64,000 nt of DNA from Parundibacterium terreum (GTDB lineage: Bacteria; Pseudomonadota; Gammaproteobacteria; Burkholderiales; Burkholderiaceae_D). The stretch spans positions 1,617,941 through 1,681,940 of the forward strand of contig NZ_BMED01000001.1 of the NCBI RefSeq assembly GCF_014636315.1, written 5' to 3'. Of this stretch, positions 1 through 8,525 are shown piece after piece. The notes under the pieces are model-generated. The model was not told the DNA's origin. It saw nothing but the letters and a program-made list of their open reading frames with translations, and ran no database searches. The translations under genes were made by a program, and so were the position numbers. Every line of letters begins with the position of its first letter. Position 1 is the first letter of the stretch.

Positions 1-1297
1 CGACATCGTGCCTTGCCGGTATCGACAGGAAAGCGCGCGTATCATCATTGAAGCCCACGGTATTGGCAAAACCGGCGGTTTCCGTCGTCAACTCACGAAA
101 GCGGCGCATGCCTTCCGGCGCATCGAAGAACCACCATGCCGGCCCCAGTTTCAGGCAGGGATAGACACCGGCCAGCGGCGCCAGTTCGCGGGAATACGAG
201 GTTTCATCTAGCGTGAACAGGATGATGGAAAGGCGCGGATCAAGCCCGAACTTGTCCAGCAAAGGCTTGAGCGCCGACGTATATTCAGTGCCGCGCGGGA
301 TATCAAAACCCTTGTCGCGACCAAAACGCGCCAGCATCTTGTCGCTGTGATTGCGCCAGGAGCCGGGATGTATCTGCATGACCAGCCCATCGTCTATGCT
401 CATCCTGGCCATCTCGGTCAGCATCTGGGCGCGGAACAATTCTGCCTCCGCAGCGCTGGCCTTGCCGGAAGTGACGACAGCAAACAGGGACTGGATTTCT
501 GCATCGCTGAGGTCCGCCGTCCTGGCGCTGGGGTGGCCGTGATCGGTTGACGTCGCTCCTAGTTGCTTGAAGAAGGCGCGGCGTATCCTGTGCGCCTGCA
601 GATAGCCGTCCCAGCTAAAAGTATCTTCGCCGGTCATCTCGCCGAACTTTTCCAGATTCGCGATGAAACCGTCAAATTCAGGATCTACCACAGGATCGGG
701 CCGGTAGGCAGTCACCACGCGCTTGTTGCCGCCTGCGGTCTGCCATGCGTCGTTGGCCAGCTTGCTATGGTGCTGCATGCTGTCTATAGGTGATTCCGTG
801 GTTGCTATGACTTCTATATTGAAGCTTTCAAACAGTGCACGCGGCAGGAATTCCGGCGTCTGCAGCCTGGCGGCGATATGGTCGTAGATCGCGTCCGCAC
901 TGTCCGTATTCAGGATTTCATCTATGCCGAACACCTCTGCAAATACGTGGTCCAGCCACATGCGGGAAGGCGTACCGCGAAACAGCATCCAGTTCTTCGC
1001 CAGCACATGCCAGATACGGCGGGGATCTGTTTCTACCGGCGTGCCGTCGCGGGTCTTCACACCCACGTCTTCCAGCTTGATACCCTGGCTGAACAGCATG
1101 CGGAACACATAATGATCCGGCTGTATCAATAAAGCGGAAGGATTGGGAAAAGCTTCATTGTCTGCAAACCAGCGCGGATCGGTATGGCCATGCGGACTGA
1201 CGATAGGCAAATGCTTTATACCGTCATAAAGACTCTGCGTGATGGCACGCGTGGTCGGGTCAGCAGGAAACAGGCGTTGCGGGTGCAGCAAAGACAT
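1..1297 (-). CDS. uxaC: Glucuronate isomerase UxaC (3' end outside window)
   Basis: Uronate isomerase: interconverts D-glucuronate/D-fructuronate and D-galacturonate/D-tagaturonate, the first step of hexuronate breakdown in the cytoplasm. About 432 codons are visible; the C-terminus lies beyond base 1. Translation begins MSLLHPQRLFPADP and shows the amidohydrolase-fold metal motif region SPHGHTDPRWF near residue 30, then long UxaC-typical stretches (LLIQPDHYVFRML, PGSWRNHSD). ATG at 1297 is preceded by CAGGAG at good spacing. It lies 50 bp downstream of the GntR regulator on the same strand, so the two probably form one transcript diverging from manD-uxaA. Family assignment is confident; the exact end is not visible. 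Confidence 0.93.
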   Translation of the reverse strand, partial: MSLLHPQRLFPADPTTRAITQSLYDGIKHLPIVSPHGHTDPRWFADNEAFPNPSALLIQPDHYVFRMLFSQGIKLEDVGVKTRDGTPVETDPRRIWHVLAKNWMLFRGTPSRMWLDHVFAEVFGIDEILNTDSADAIYDHIAARLQTPEFLPRALFESFNIEVIATTESPIDSMQHHSKLANDAWQTAGGNKRVVTAYRPDPVVDPEFDGFIANLEKFGEMTGEDTFSWDGYLQAHRIRRAFFKQLGATSTDHGHPSARTADLSDAEIQSLFAVVTSGKASAAEAELFRAQMLTEMARMSIDDGLVMQIHPGSWRNHSDKMLARFGRDKGFDIPRGTEYTSALKPLLDKFGLDPRLSIILFTLDETSYSRELAPLAGVYPCLKLGPAWWFFDAPEGMRRFRELTTETAGFANTVGFNDDTRAFLSIPARHDV

Positions 1298-1347
1298 TCT
1301 CGACTCCTGAACGGTTTCTTAATTAGCTTACGTGTGCCTACTTGTAC

Positions 1348-2121
1348 TTACGTCTCATTCTTGCCTGCAGACCCTGCCGGCAATCTGGCCAGACTATCCT
1401 TCACTCCCCAGCCGCGAGAAAACTCACGGGTCACCCTTTCCAGATGCGCGCGCATCGCTTTGCGTGCGGCGGCAGGATCGCGGGCGACGATCGCTTCCAG
1501 GATGCGGCGGTGATCGGTCAGGGTTGCCTGACGCAATTCCTCAGTCTGAAAATGCTCTTCCATCTTGCTCCACAGACGGCCGCGCTGATTCCACAGGTTT
1601 TCCAACACTTCAACCAGCGCGGTATTGCCGGTCGCCCTGGCAATCGCCACGTGGAAGGCTCGATCGGCGCGGTGATTGGCGGCGATGTCGTCGTAAAACC
1701 TTTCCATGTCCTGCATTGCCTTCAGGATTGCATCGATGGCTGAATCGGTTGCCATCCTGGCAGCCATTGCCGCCACTTCGCTCTCTATCAAGCGGCGTGC
1801 CGACAACACCTCAAACGGTCCGGAACCGACTTCATTCATGCCGGACGCTGCTTCGCCCTTCTCGCTCACATAGATGCCCGAGCCGCCACGCACTTCAATA
1901 ATGCCGGTCAACTCCAGCGCAATCAGCGCCTCGCGCACCGATGCACGGCTGACATTAAGATTGGCAGCCAGATCACGCTCGGAGGGCAGCCTTGAGCCGG
2001 CTTCTATCTTCTGATCCTTGATCAGCGCCTGGATGCGGTCTGCCACCACCCGATACAGGCGGGTTTCACTGACATTAGCTTCTGTTGCTATCGACGGATT
2101 TTTTGACATGTTCTTATTCAC
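1348..2121 (-). CDS. FadR/UxuR-type GntR family transcriptional regulator
   Basis: 257-residue regulator. The N-terminal winged helix (about residues 20-90) contains SRLPSERDLAANLNVSRASV and a GGSGIYV wing; the C-terminal FCD ligand domain (about 105-235) has the helical metal-binding pattern typical of the FadR subfamily (DRAFHVAIARATGN, LTDHRRILEAI). It precedes uxaC and faces manD-uxaA, so it is most likely the repressor of this hexuronate locus, with a uronate or aldonate intermediate as inducer (inference). Several TGGTCNNACCA sites lie in the 241-bp region between it and manD, matching the operator type known for this subfamily. Could be called UxuR or ExuR; the exact ligand cannot be read from sequence. 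Confidence 0.88.
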   Translation of the reverse strand: MNKNMSKNPSIATEANVSETRLYRVVADRIQALIKDQKIEAGSRLPSERDLAANLNVSRASVREALIALELTGIIEVRGGSGIYVSEKGEAASGMNEVGSGPFEVLSARRLIESEVAAMAARMATDSAIDAILKAMQDMERFYDDIAANHRADRAFHVAIARATGNTALVEVLENLWNQRGRLWSKMEEHFQTEELRQATLTDHRRILEAIVARDPAAARKAMRAHLERVTREFSRGWGVKDSLARLPAGSAGKNET

Positions 2122-2186
2122 TAGTGTTTCGGAGCCGCAAGTTTAGCGTCTTTTTGCCACAAAACTAAGGCTGCGCATCGCAAACC

Positions 2187-2270
2187 GGTCAGACCATTCT
2201 AAAGTGGTCAGACCAAAAATGCAATAAGGTCTAGCCAATTTAATTTTAAAATGGCATACTGGTCGTACCA
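2187..2270. promoter_or_regulatory. Array of GntR/FadR-type operators in the gntR-manD divergent promoter
   Basis: GGTCAGACC occurs at 2187-2195 and TGGTCAGACCA at 2205-2215, centres 19 bp apart; TGGTCGTACCA lies at 2260-2270. A weaker half-match, GGTCTAGCC, lies at 2228-2236, and another, GACCTGACC, at 2283-2291. TGGTCNNACCA palindromes are the usual binding sites of FadR-subfamily GntR proteins. Sites sit on both sides of an AT-rich stretch that probably holds the divergent promoters. Confidence 0.72.
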
Positions 2271-2362
2271 ATATTGCTTTTTGACCTGACCACATAGAGA
2301 CAAGAAGTCTGGGCTGAGCGCTTTTTTGAGACAAGATTTGCCACAACACATGTGAGGAATTC

Positions 2363-3574
2363 GTGAAAATCACAAATGCCAAAGTCATCGTTTGTTCACC
2401 AGGACGCAATTTCGTTACCCTCAAGATCTACACCGATGAAGGCCTGACAGGCATCGGCGACGCAACGCTAAACGGACGCGAACTGTCCGTGGCCTCTTAC
2501 CTGACCGACCACGTCATTCCCTGCCTGATAGGACGCGACGCCCACCAGATAGAAGATATCTGGCAATACCTGTACCGCGGCGCCTACTGGCGGCGCGGCC
2601 CGGTGACGATGAGCGCAATTGCCGCCGTCGATACCGCCTTGTGGGATATCAAGGCCAAGGCAGCCAATATGCCGCTATACCAATTACTGGGCGGCAGGAG
2701 CCGGCACGGCGTCATGGTGTACGGACATGCCAACGGCAGCGACATAGAACATACAGTGGATGAGGCGCTGCGCTATGCCGAGATGGGATATATGGCAATA
2801 CGCGCGCAGGCCGGCATACCCGGCCTGAAGAAGGTGTACGGCGTTTCAAAAGATCAGTTGTTTTACGAACCGGCCGACGCCAGCCTGCCTTCTGAACACG
2901 ACTGGTCTACCGAAAAATACCTGGATCACACGCCCAAGCTATTTGAAAAGCTGCGCGACAAGCTGGGATGGGAACATCACCTGCTGCACGATGCCCACCA
3001 CAGGATGACGCCGATAGAAGCAGGCCGCCTGGGCAAAGCACTGGAACCCTATCGCCTGTTCTGGCTGGAAGATGCAACCCCGGCAGAAAACCAGGAAGCC
3101 TTCAGGCTGATACGCCAGCACACCGTCACGCCGCTGGCGGTCGGCGAGGTGTTCAACACCATCTGGGATTGCAAGGATCTGATACAGAATCAACTGATAG
3201 ACTATATCCGCGCTACTGTTGTGCATGCGGGCGGCATCACCCATTTGCGCCGCATCGCCGACCTGGCCGCCATGTACCAAGTGCGTACAGGTTGCCACGG
3301 AGCCACGGATCTGTCCCCGGTCTGCATGGGTGCCGCACTGCATTTTGATACCTGGGTACCGAATTTCGGCATACAGGAATATATGCGCCATACTGAAGAA
3401 ACCGATGCCGTCTTCCCGCATGATTACCACTTCGACAAAGGCTTCCTGTACGCAGGAGAAAAGCCCGGCCACGGCGTGGATATCGACGAAAAACTGGCAG
3501 CAAAATATCCGTATAGCCGCGCCTACCTGCCGGTCAACCGCCTGGCCCACGATGGCACCCTGACCAACTGGTAA
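2363..3574 (+). CDS. manD: D-mannonate dehydratase ManD (enolase superfamily)
   Basis: Converts D-mannonate to 2-keto-3-deoxygluconate in the glucuronate branch. 403 residues, the standard ManD length. Residues match the characterised ManD active site in number: Arg147 and Tyr159 (general base pair), metal ligands Asp210, Glu236 and Glu262, acid His212, His312 and the penultimate Trp402. The HGATD motif has Ala at 314; Ala rather than Pro at this position is, as I recall, a mark of high-activity family members. Start is GTG at 2363 with GAGGAA just upstream. Followed 53 bp later by uxaA on the same strand. Also named RspA in older annotation. It is unrelated to the UxuA-type mannonate dehydratase. 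Confidence 0.93.
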   Translation: MKITNAKVIVCSPGRNFVTLKIYTDEGLTGIGDATLNGRELSVASYLTDHVIPCLIGRDAHQIEDIWQYLYRGAYWRRGPVTMSAIAAVDTALWDIKAKAANMPLYQLLGGRSRHGVMVYGHANGSDIEHTVDEALRYAEMGYMAIRAQAGIPGLKKVYGVSKDQLFYEPADASLPSEHDWSTEKYLDHTPKLFEKLRDKLGWEHHLLHDAHHRMTPIEAGRLGKALEPYRLFWLEDATPAENQEAFRLIRQHTVTPLAVGEVFNTIWDCKDLIQNQLIDYIRATVVHAGGITHLRRIADLAAMYQVRTGCHGATDLSPVCMGAALHFDTWVPNFGIQEYMRHTEETDAVFPHDYHFDKGFLYAGEKPGHGVDIDEKLAAKYPYSRAYLPVNRLAHDGTLTNW

Positions 3575-3627
3575 CACGGTGAACGGAAATATGCAGCAAC
3601 TACAGCCAGTACCTCAGGAGTAGAGAC

Positions 3628-5184
3628 GTGGCCAATCCCAGCACTAGCGTCAATAAAAATGCATTGAGCATACGCCTTCATGTATCGGACAATGTCGTCA
3701 TCGCGCGCCGGCAACTGATAGGCGGAACCTTGCTGGAAACCGAGCAAGTTCAGATAGCAGGCCTCATCCCTGCGGGGCACAAGCTTGCCACTGCCGATAT
3801 CGCCGCAGGACAGGCGGTGATCCGTTATGGGCAGATCATAGGCTTTGCCTCGCAAGCGATACTCGCCGGCCAGCATGTGCATACGCATAATTTGCAGGTG
3901 GCTGAGTTTGAACGGGAACATAGCGTAGGCGTGGATGCCCGGGCAACCGACTATGTCGCCGAAGCCGACTCGCCGACCTGGCAGGGCATCGTGCGCGCGG
4001 ATGGCCAGGTCGCCACCCGCAATTACCTGGGCGTGCTGACATCGGTCAATTGCTCTGCCACGGCAGCGCGCGCGATTGCAGACCACTTCCGGCGCGACAC
4101 CAATCCGCAGGCGCTGGCTGGCTTCCCCAATGTGGACGGCGTTATCGCTCTGACGCATGGCATAGGCTGCGGCGTGGATCCCGACGGCGAGGCCTTGGCC
4201 ATACTACGCCGCACGCTGTCCGGCTATGCGCGCCACCCCAACTTTGCCGCAGTGCTGTTCGTCGGCCTGGGATGCGAGACCAACCAGATCGCTGAAATGT
4301 TTACTCAAAACGGCCTGCAGGAAAATTCGCGCCTGCGCAGCTTTACGATACAAGACAGTGGTGGCACGCGCAAAACTGTGGAACGCGGCATTGCAATGAT
4401 CAAGGACATGCTGCCCGCGGCGAACCAGGTACAGCGCCAGCCTTTGCCTGTTCGCCATATTACCGTCGGCCTGCAGTGCGGCGGTTCCGATAGCTATTCC
4501 GGCATTACTGCCAATCCGGCGCTGGGTGCGGCGATGGATTTGCTGGTCAGGCATGGCGGCAGCGCGATCCTTTCCGAAACCCCGGAAATCTATGGCGCAG
4601 AACATTTGCTGACCAGGCGTGCCACTCCGCAAATCGCAGAAAAGCTGATGGCGCGCGTGCATTGGTGGGAAGACTATTGCGCACGCATGGGTGCGGAGAT
4701 GAACAACAATCCCTCATCCGGCAACAAGGCGGGCGGCCTGACGACGATACTGGAGAAATCCTTGGGCGCGGTGGCCAAGGCAGGCAGCACCAACCTGGTG
4801 GATGTGCTGGAATATGCGGAAGCCGTCAAGACAAAAGGCCTCATGTTCATGGATACACCAGGCTATGACCCTGTGTCGGCGACCGGCCAGGTAGCCGGCG
4901 GCGCCAACCTGATCTGCTTTACCACGGGACGCGGCTCCGCTTACGGCTGCGCGCCCTCGCCCTCGCTGAAACTGGCCAGCAATACCGCGCTATGGAAAAG
5001 GCAGGAAGAAGATATCGACATCAATTGCGGCGATATCGCAGATGGACTGGTCACGGTGGAGGAAGTAGGACAACAAATTTTCGAACTGATACTGGATGTC
5101 GCTTCAGGCAAAAAAACCAAGAGTGAATTGCACGGCTACGGGCAAAATGAATTCGTTCCATGGCAGATCGGCGCCGTCATGTAA
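3628..5184 (+). CDS. uxaA: Altronate dehydratase UxaA
   Basis: Dehydrates D-altronate to 2-keto-3-deoxygluconate in the galacturonate branch. 518 residues. The N-terminal SAF-like domain (about 10-105) is followed by the UxaA catalytic domain; characteristic stretches are RADGQVATRNYLGV near 130, THGIGCG near 178, GLGCETNQ near 215 and LQCGGSDSYSGI near 285. GTG start with CAGGAG upstream. Last gene of the plus-strand uronate operon and followed by a strong bidirectional terminator. Together with ManD it implies that both hexuronate branches are degraded; the matching reductases (UxaB/UxuB), KDG kinase and aldolase are not in the window and may lie beyond base 1. Confidence 0.94.
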   Translation: MANPSTSVNKNALSIRLHVSDNVVIARRQLIGGTLLETEQVQIAGLIPAGHKLATADIAAGQAVIRYGQIIGFASQAILAGQHVHTHNLQVAEFEREHSVGVDARATDYVAEADSPTWQGIVRADGQVATRNYLGVLTSVNCSATAARAIADHFRRDTNPQALAGFPNVDGVIALTHGIGCGVDPDGEALAILRRTLSGYARHPNFAAVLFVGLGCETNQIAEMFTQNGLQENSRLRSFTIQDSGGTRKTVERGIAMIKDMLPAANQVQRQPLPVRHITVGLQCGGSDSYSGITANPALGAAMDLLVRHGGSAILSETPEIYGAEHLLTRRATPQIAEKLMARVHWWEDYCARMGAEMNNNPSSGNKAGGLTTILEKSLGAVAKAGSTNLVDVLEYAEAVKTKGLMFMDTPGYDPVSATGQVAGGANLICFTTGRGSAYGCAPSPSLKLASNTALWKRQEEDIDINCGDIADGLVTVEEVGQQIFELILDVASGKKTKSELHGYGQNEFVPWQIGAVM

Positions 5185-5203
5185 GCGCTCATCCACATCA
5201 AAT

Positions 5204-5240
5204 AAAAAAAGGGGCTCTGTTCACACAGGCCCCTTTTTAT
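5204..5240. terminator. Bidirectional intrinsic terminator between uxaA and wrbA
   Basis: AAAAAGGGGC pairs with GCCCCTTTTT, the inner CTGT/ACAG pairs as well, and A- and T-tracts lie on either side. It serves both convergent genes. Confidence 0.9.
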
Positions 5241-5248
5241 TTGCATAC

Positions 5249-5848
5249 TCAGCCCTTCAGCTTCTTCGCGGTTTCGGCAATCTGCTTGCCCTGGTAGCGC
5301 GCGCCATCCAGTTCATTTTGCGAAGGCATGCGCGAACCGTCGCCGCCGGTAATCGTGGTAGCGCCATACGGCGAGCCACCGGTGATTTCGGACAGGCTCA
5401 TCTGGCCCGCAAACCCATAATTCAAGCCGACGATAGTCATGCCGAAATGCATCAGATTGGTAATGATGGAAAACAGCGTCTGTTCCTGCCCGCCGTGCTG
5501 GGTCGCTGTGGAAGTAAAAGCGCCGCCCACCTTGCCGTGCAAGGCTCCCTTCATCCACAAGCCGCCGCCCTGGTCCAGGAAATTTGCCATCTGCGATGAC
5601 ATGCGGCCGAAGCGGGTGCCGGTGCCGACGATGATTGCATCGTAGTTTTCCAAGTCTGCAATAGTGGCGACCGGCGCCGGTTGATCCATTTTGTAGTGCG
5701 ATGCCTTGGCCACATCCGGCGGCACCAGTTCCGGCACGCGCTTTATATCAACGGTAGCGCCCGCCGAGCGCGCACCCTCGGCAACGGCATTTGCCATCGC
5801 CTCTATGTGTCCATAAGCGGAATAATACAAAACCAGAACTTTGGCCAT
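5249..5848 (-). CDS. wrbA: NAD(P)H:quinone oxidoreductase WrbA
   Basis: Flavodoxin-fold FMN enzyme that reduces quinones by two electrons, limiting redox cycling. 199 residues, the normal WrbA length. The N-terminus [19 protein letters not shown] contains the FMN phosphate-binding loop; [18 protein letters not shown] (near residue 80) and the [11 protein letters not shown] loop are family hallmarks. An open frame continues upstream to 5908, but ATG at 5848 has CAGGAG at proper spacing and matches the family start. Stands alone, convergent with uxaA. Confidence 0.95.
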   Translation of the reverse strand: MAKVLVLYYSAYGHIEAMANAVAEGARSAGATVDIKRVPELVPPDVAKASHYKMDQPAPVATIADLENYDAIIVGTGTRFGRMSSQMANFLDQGGGLWMKGALHGKVGGAFTSTATQHGGQEQTLFSIITNLMHFGMTIVGLNYGFAGQMSLSEITGGSPYGATTITGGDGSRMPSQNELDGARYQGKQIAETAKKLKG

Positions 5849-6044
5849 ATGAATCTCCTGAAATGAGCGGGAATGTGGGTGCGCGCGGAAGTGAGGTTTA
5901 CTTCCCATTCTGCAATTAGATGCAAGCAGATACGCACCAAACCATACTAGAATCTAAACCCGCATTCGTAAAGGAATACTCTCGCCTGGCCCTATATTCA
6001 GCAATATTGTTATAGTTGGGAAAGCTATCATCGAGCGGACATGA

Positions 6045-6842
6045 TCAGGAAGCGGCATCCTTCTGCAACTGTTCTCTCAGCAAGGATTCAAAACCCTTCA
6101 GTTCCGCCACATTCATATCTGAAATGAGCCAGTATTGCATGCCTGCCTGTGTCCAGTGCCGCAACTGATAGCCCTGCCTGGACAGATGTTGAACGTCGGT
6201 GCGCCCGGCATCTTTGGCCGGCCAGATAAACAGATTCAGCACATGCCGCTTATGCCGGTAGGCAAGAGCCGCTACCGTACGTTGCCCTACATAATCCAGC
6301 CTGCCTCCGATCAAAGGGTAGTCCTGCTGCGCAAAGTCATACACGGGTGGCGAAAAGTCCAGCTTTCCGGTGAACCAGGGTTTAACGGTATGCTGGTCCG
6401 ACGAAGCAACGTCTGCCAGATGGTCCACCAGCAAAGAGCGAAAATGGCTATCGGTCAGTTCCTGAGCAAGTGCATCCTCGCCGGAATTAACAGAAGGCAA
6501 TATCAGTGCAACGGCAAGAGCAACAGCGCAGGCGCTTGCCATTCCCAAGTTGATCCAGGCCCACGGTAAACGTGCAAGTCTTTGCCACCATCCGATCGAC
6601 CGTACAGGCCGAGGCGTAATCTGCTCTCGCAGTGTAGACTGTATGCGCTGACGCAAGTGTGCAGGCGCCACATGCTGCGTGGCATTCGTTTTGAGCAAGC
6701 CATGCAGGCTATTCAGTTGCAGCAATTCGGCCCTGCATGCGGCACATTCGGCCAGATGCGCGGCCATCATTTGCGCCTCCGGCGGCGCAAGCTGTTGATC
6801 CGCATAGGCCTGTATCAGCCTGTGGCTTTCCTGGCAATTCAT
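6045..6842 (-). CDS. Anti-sigma factor, zinc-finger (ZAS-like) transmembrane protein
   Basis: 265 residues. The N-terminal cytoplasmic anti-sigma domain carries the zinc motif: Cys3, His29-x3-Cys33-x2-Cys36. A single membrane helix spans about 96-116, followed by a roughly 150-residue periplasmic domain that presumably senses the inducing signal. ATG at 6842 shares one base with the sigma-factor stop (TGATG), indicating translational coupling, and is preceded by AAGGAGG. It should hold the ECF sigma factor at the membrane until periplasmic stress releases it; partner assignment rests on the overlap and family precedent. The periplasmic domain is not one I can name. Confidence 0.87.
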   Translation of the reverse strand: MNCQESHRLIQAYADQQLAPPEAQMMAAHLAECAACRAELLQLNSLHGLLKTNATQHVAPAHLRQRIQSTLREQITPRPVRSIGWWQRLARLPWAWINLGMASACAVALAVALILPSVNSGEDALAQELTDSHFRSLLVDHLADVASSDQHTVKPWFTGKLDFSPPVYDFAQQDYPLIGGRLDYVGQRTVAALAYRHKRHVLNLFIWPAKDAGRTDVQHLSRQGYQLRHWTQAGMQYWLISDMNVAELKGFESLLREQLQKDAAS

Positions 6843-7414
6843 CACACTCCTCCTTCGCCGGCCGATTTCAGGGTTTCCAGCAGCAACTTGCGGCCACGCG
6901 CCAGGCGCGACATCACCGTACCCAAGGGTATTCCGACTATCTCGGCAATTTCCTTATAAGACAGGTCTTCGATCTCTTTCAGGACGACGATCTCACGAAA
7001 ACGCTGCGGCAACTGCTCCAGCGCCCTGTTCACGATATTTTTGGCATCCTGCCTGGCGGCGATGATTTCCGGATTGACGCTATCGTCGTAAGAAGAGGCC
7101 GAAAGGTAGGCATCCTCCCCCGCATCAGCGTGCTCGGCCTCATCATAGGCAATGTCATGCTGCTCGTGCTTGTGGTCGCGCAGGGAGGTGAAGTAGGTGT
7201 GCCGCACGATGGTCAACAGCCAGGAGCGCGCATCCCCGCCCTGGAAACCGGGAAAAAAACGGTAGGCACGCACATAGGCCATCTGCGCCAGATCTTCGGC
7301 ATCCTGGGTATTGAGCGTCAGCCATCTCGCCAGGCTGTAGGCGGCATCCAGATGCGGTAGCACCAGTGCCTCAAATTGGCGAACCAATTGTTCTTCGTCC
7401 AAACGCGTATCCAT
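6842..7414 (-). CDS. ECF-family RNA polymerase sigma factor
   Basis: 190 residues. Sigma region 2 (about 8-80) includes YSLARWLTLNTQDAEDLAQ and FPGFQGGDARSWLLTIVRH; region 4 (about 125-180) includes LPQRFREIVVLKEIEDLSYKE and the HTH segment GIPLGTVMSRLARGR. The ATG at 7414 is preferred over the in-frame TTG just before it; AGGGG lies upstream. The linker is acidic (DEAEHADAGEDAY). Forms an operon with the membrane anti-sigma factor and diverges from the metallophosphoesterase/cupredoxin pair, which is its likely regulon because both sides share the same promoter-like element. Confidence 0.9.
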   Translation of the reverse strand: MDTRLDEEQLVRQFEALVLPHLDAAYSLARWLTLNTQDAEDLAQMAYVRAYRFFPGFQGGDARSWLLTIVRHTYFTSLRDHKHEQHDIAYDEAEHADAGEDAYLSASSYDDSVNPEIIAARQDAKNIVNRALEQLPQRFREIVVLKEIEDLSYKEIAEIVGIPLGTVMSRLARGRKLLLETLKSAGEGGV

Positions 7415-7461
7415 CAATCCCCTGTTGTCCTGATGGTGAAGACTCCATCTCTCCGGATTTT

Positions 7462-7495
7462 ATTCCCGAAATAAATAAATTTTTATTTCGGGAAT
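7462..7495. promoter_or_regulatory. 14-bp perfect inverted repeat in the ECF divergent promoter region
   Basis: ATTCCCGAAATAAA (7462-7475) and its exact complement TTTATTTCGGGAAT (7482-7495) are separated by 6 bp. Each arm ends in GGAAT pointing outward, and about 16-17 bp beyond each GGAAT there is an AGT-containing hexamer (AGTTAT on the right, GAGTCT on the left). This geometry resembles two back-to-back ECF promoters sharing a symmetric -35 block. Alternatives are an operator for an unseen regulator, or a hairpin. Confidence 0.55.
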
Positions 7496-7609
7496 ATCCC
7501 AGGCGCTGCGGAGTTATACGAGATGTGGGCAGACCACTCTCCCGCCGCAATGAGCCGCCGGCGGATCATAGGCAGGTCATCGATAAGTCACATAAAACAG
7601 GAGCATATC

Positions 7610-8512
7610 ATGCAACAAAAATCAGCCAAGCATATTGCGAGACGGGATTTTCTGAAAATGGCCGGCATAGGGGGCGTGGTATTTGCCTCCGGCCTGGCTG
7701 GCGGACGCAATGCGTTGGCCGCTTACCAGGATGATTTTTATTTTGTACAACTATCCGATACCCATTGGGGATTTGAGGGCGCGCCCAATCCAGATGCCAA
7801 GGGCACGCTGCCCAAAGCCGTGGCAGCCGTCAACAGTCTGGCCGAACAACCCGACTTCATCGTATTTACCGGCGACCTGACCCATACTACCGATGACCCG
7901 GTGGAGCGCAGGAAGCGCATGCAGGAATTCCGCGAAATGACCTCGCAACTGAAGGTCAAGAAATTGTATTTCATGCCGGGCGAGCATGATGCATCGCTGG
8001 ACAATGGCGCGGCCTTCCAGGAATTTTTCGGCAAGACCCATTACCGCTTTGCCCACAAAGGCGTGAACTTTATCGTGGTTGATAATGTCTCCGACCCCAC
8101 GGCCTCGATAGGAGAAGCGCAATTGCAATGGCTGAAGGATGAACTGGCCACGCTGGACAAGAAACAGAGGCTGGTCGTGTTCACGCACCGCCCCTTGTTT
8201 GACCTGGCACCGCAGTGGGACTGGGCTACACGGGATGGCGCCAAGGCGGTCGAACTATTGATGCCCTTCCAGAATGTGACCGTGTTCTACGGGCATATAC
8301 ATCAAGAGCACCATCATATGACTGCGCACATTCCGCATCATGCAGCCAAATCCCTGATTTTCCCGCTACCCGCGCCAGGCTCCGTACCCAAGCGCGTGCC
8401 GCTGGCCTGGGACCCGGCCCATCCTTACCAAGGGCTGGGTTTTCGCGATATTGAAGCCGAAGCGGCAAAGCCGGCACTGGAAATCACAGAACTGCCAGTA
8501 ATAAAAGCATAA
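7610..8512 (+). CDS. Tat-exported calcineurin-like metallophosphoesterase
   Basis: 300 residues. A twin-arginine signal (RRDFLKMAG, residues 11-19) predicts folded export to the periplasm. The phosphoesterase fold shows D50-x-H52, GDLTH at 88-92, a metal-site motif GEHD at 124-127 where most relatives have GNHD/E, THRP near 188 and GHIHQEHHH near 230. The Asn-to-Glu change in GEHD is an oddity. ATG at 7610 has CAGGAG upstream; the frame stays open back to 7523 but lacks a comparable ribosome site. Forms an operon with the cupredoxin 13 bp downstream and is likely controlled by the divergent ECF sigma. Substrate unknown. Confidence 0.85.
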   Translation: MQQKSAKHIARRDFLKMAGIGGVVFASGLAGGRNALAAYQDDFYFVQLSDTHWGFEGAPNPDAKGTLPKAVAAVNSLAEQPDFIVFTGDLTHTTDDPVERRKRMQEFREMTSQLKVKKLYFMPGEHDASLDNGAAFQEFFGKTHYRFAHKGVNFIVVDNVSDPTASIGEAQLQWLKDELATLDKKQRLVVFTHRPLFDLAPQWDWATRDGAKAVELLMPFQNVTVFYGHIHQEHHHMTAHIPHHAAKSLIFPLPAPGSVPKRVPLAWDPAHPYQGLGFRDIEAEAAKPALEITELPVIKA

Positions 8513-8525
8513 GAGGAAAAGTGAA

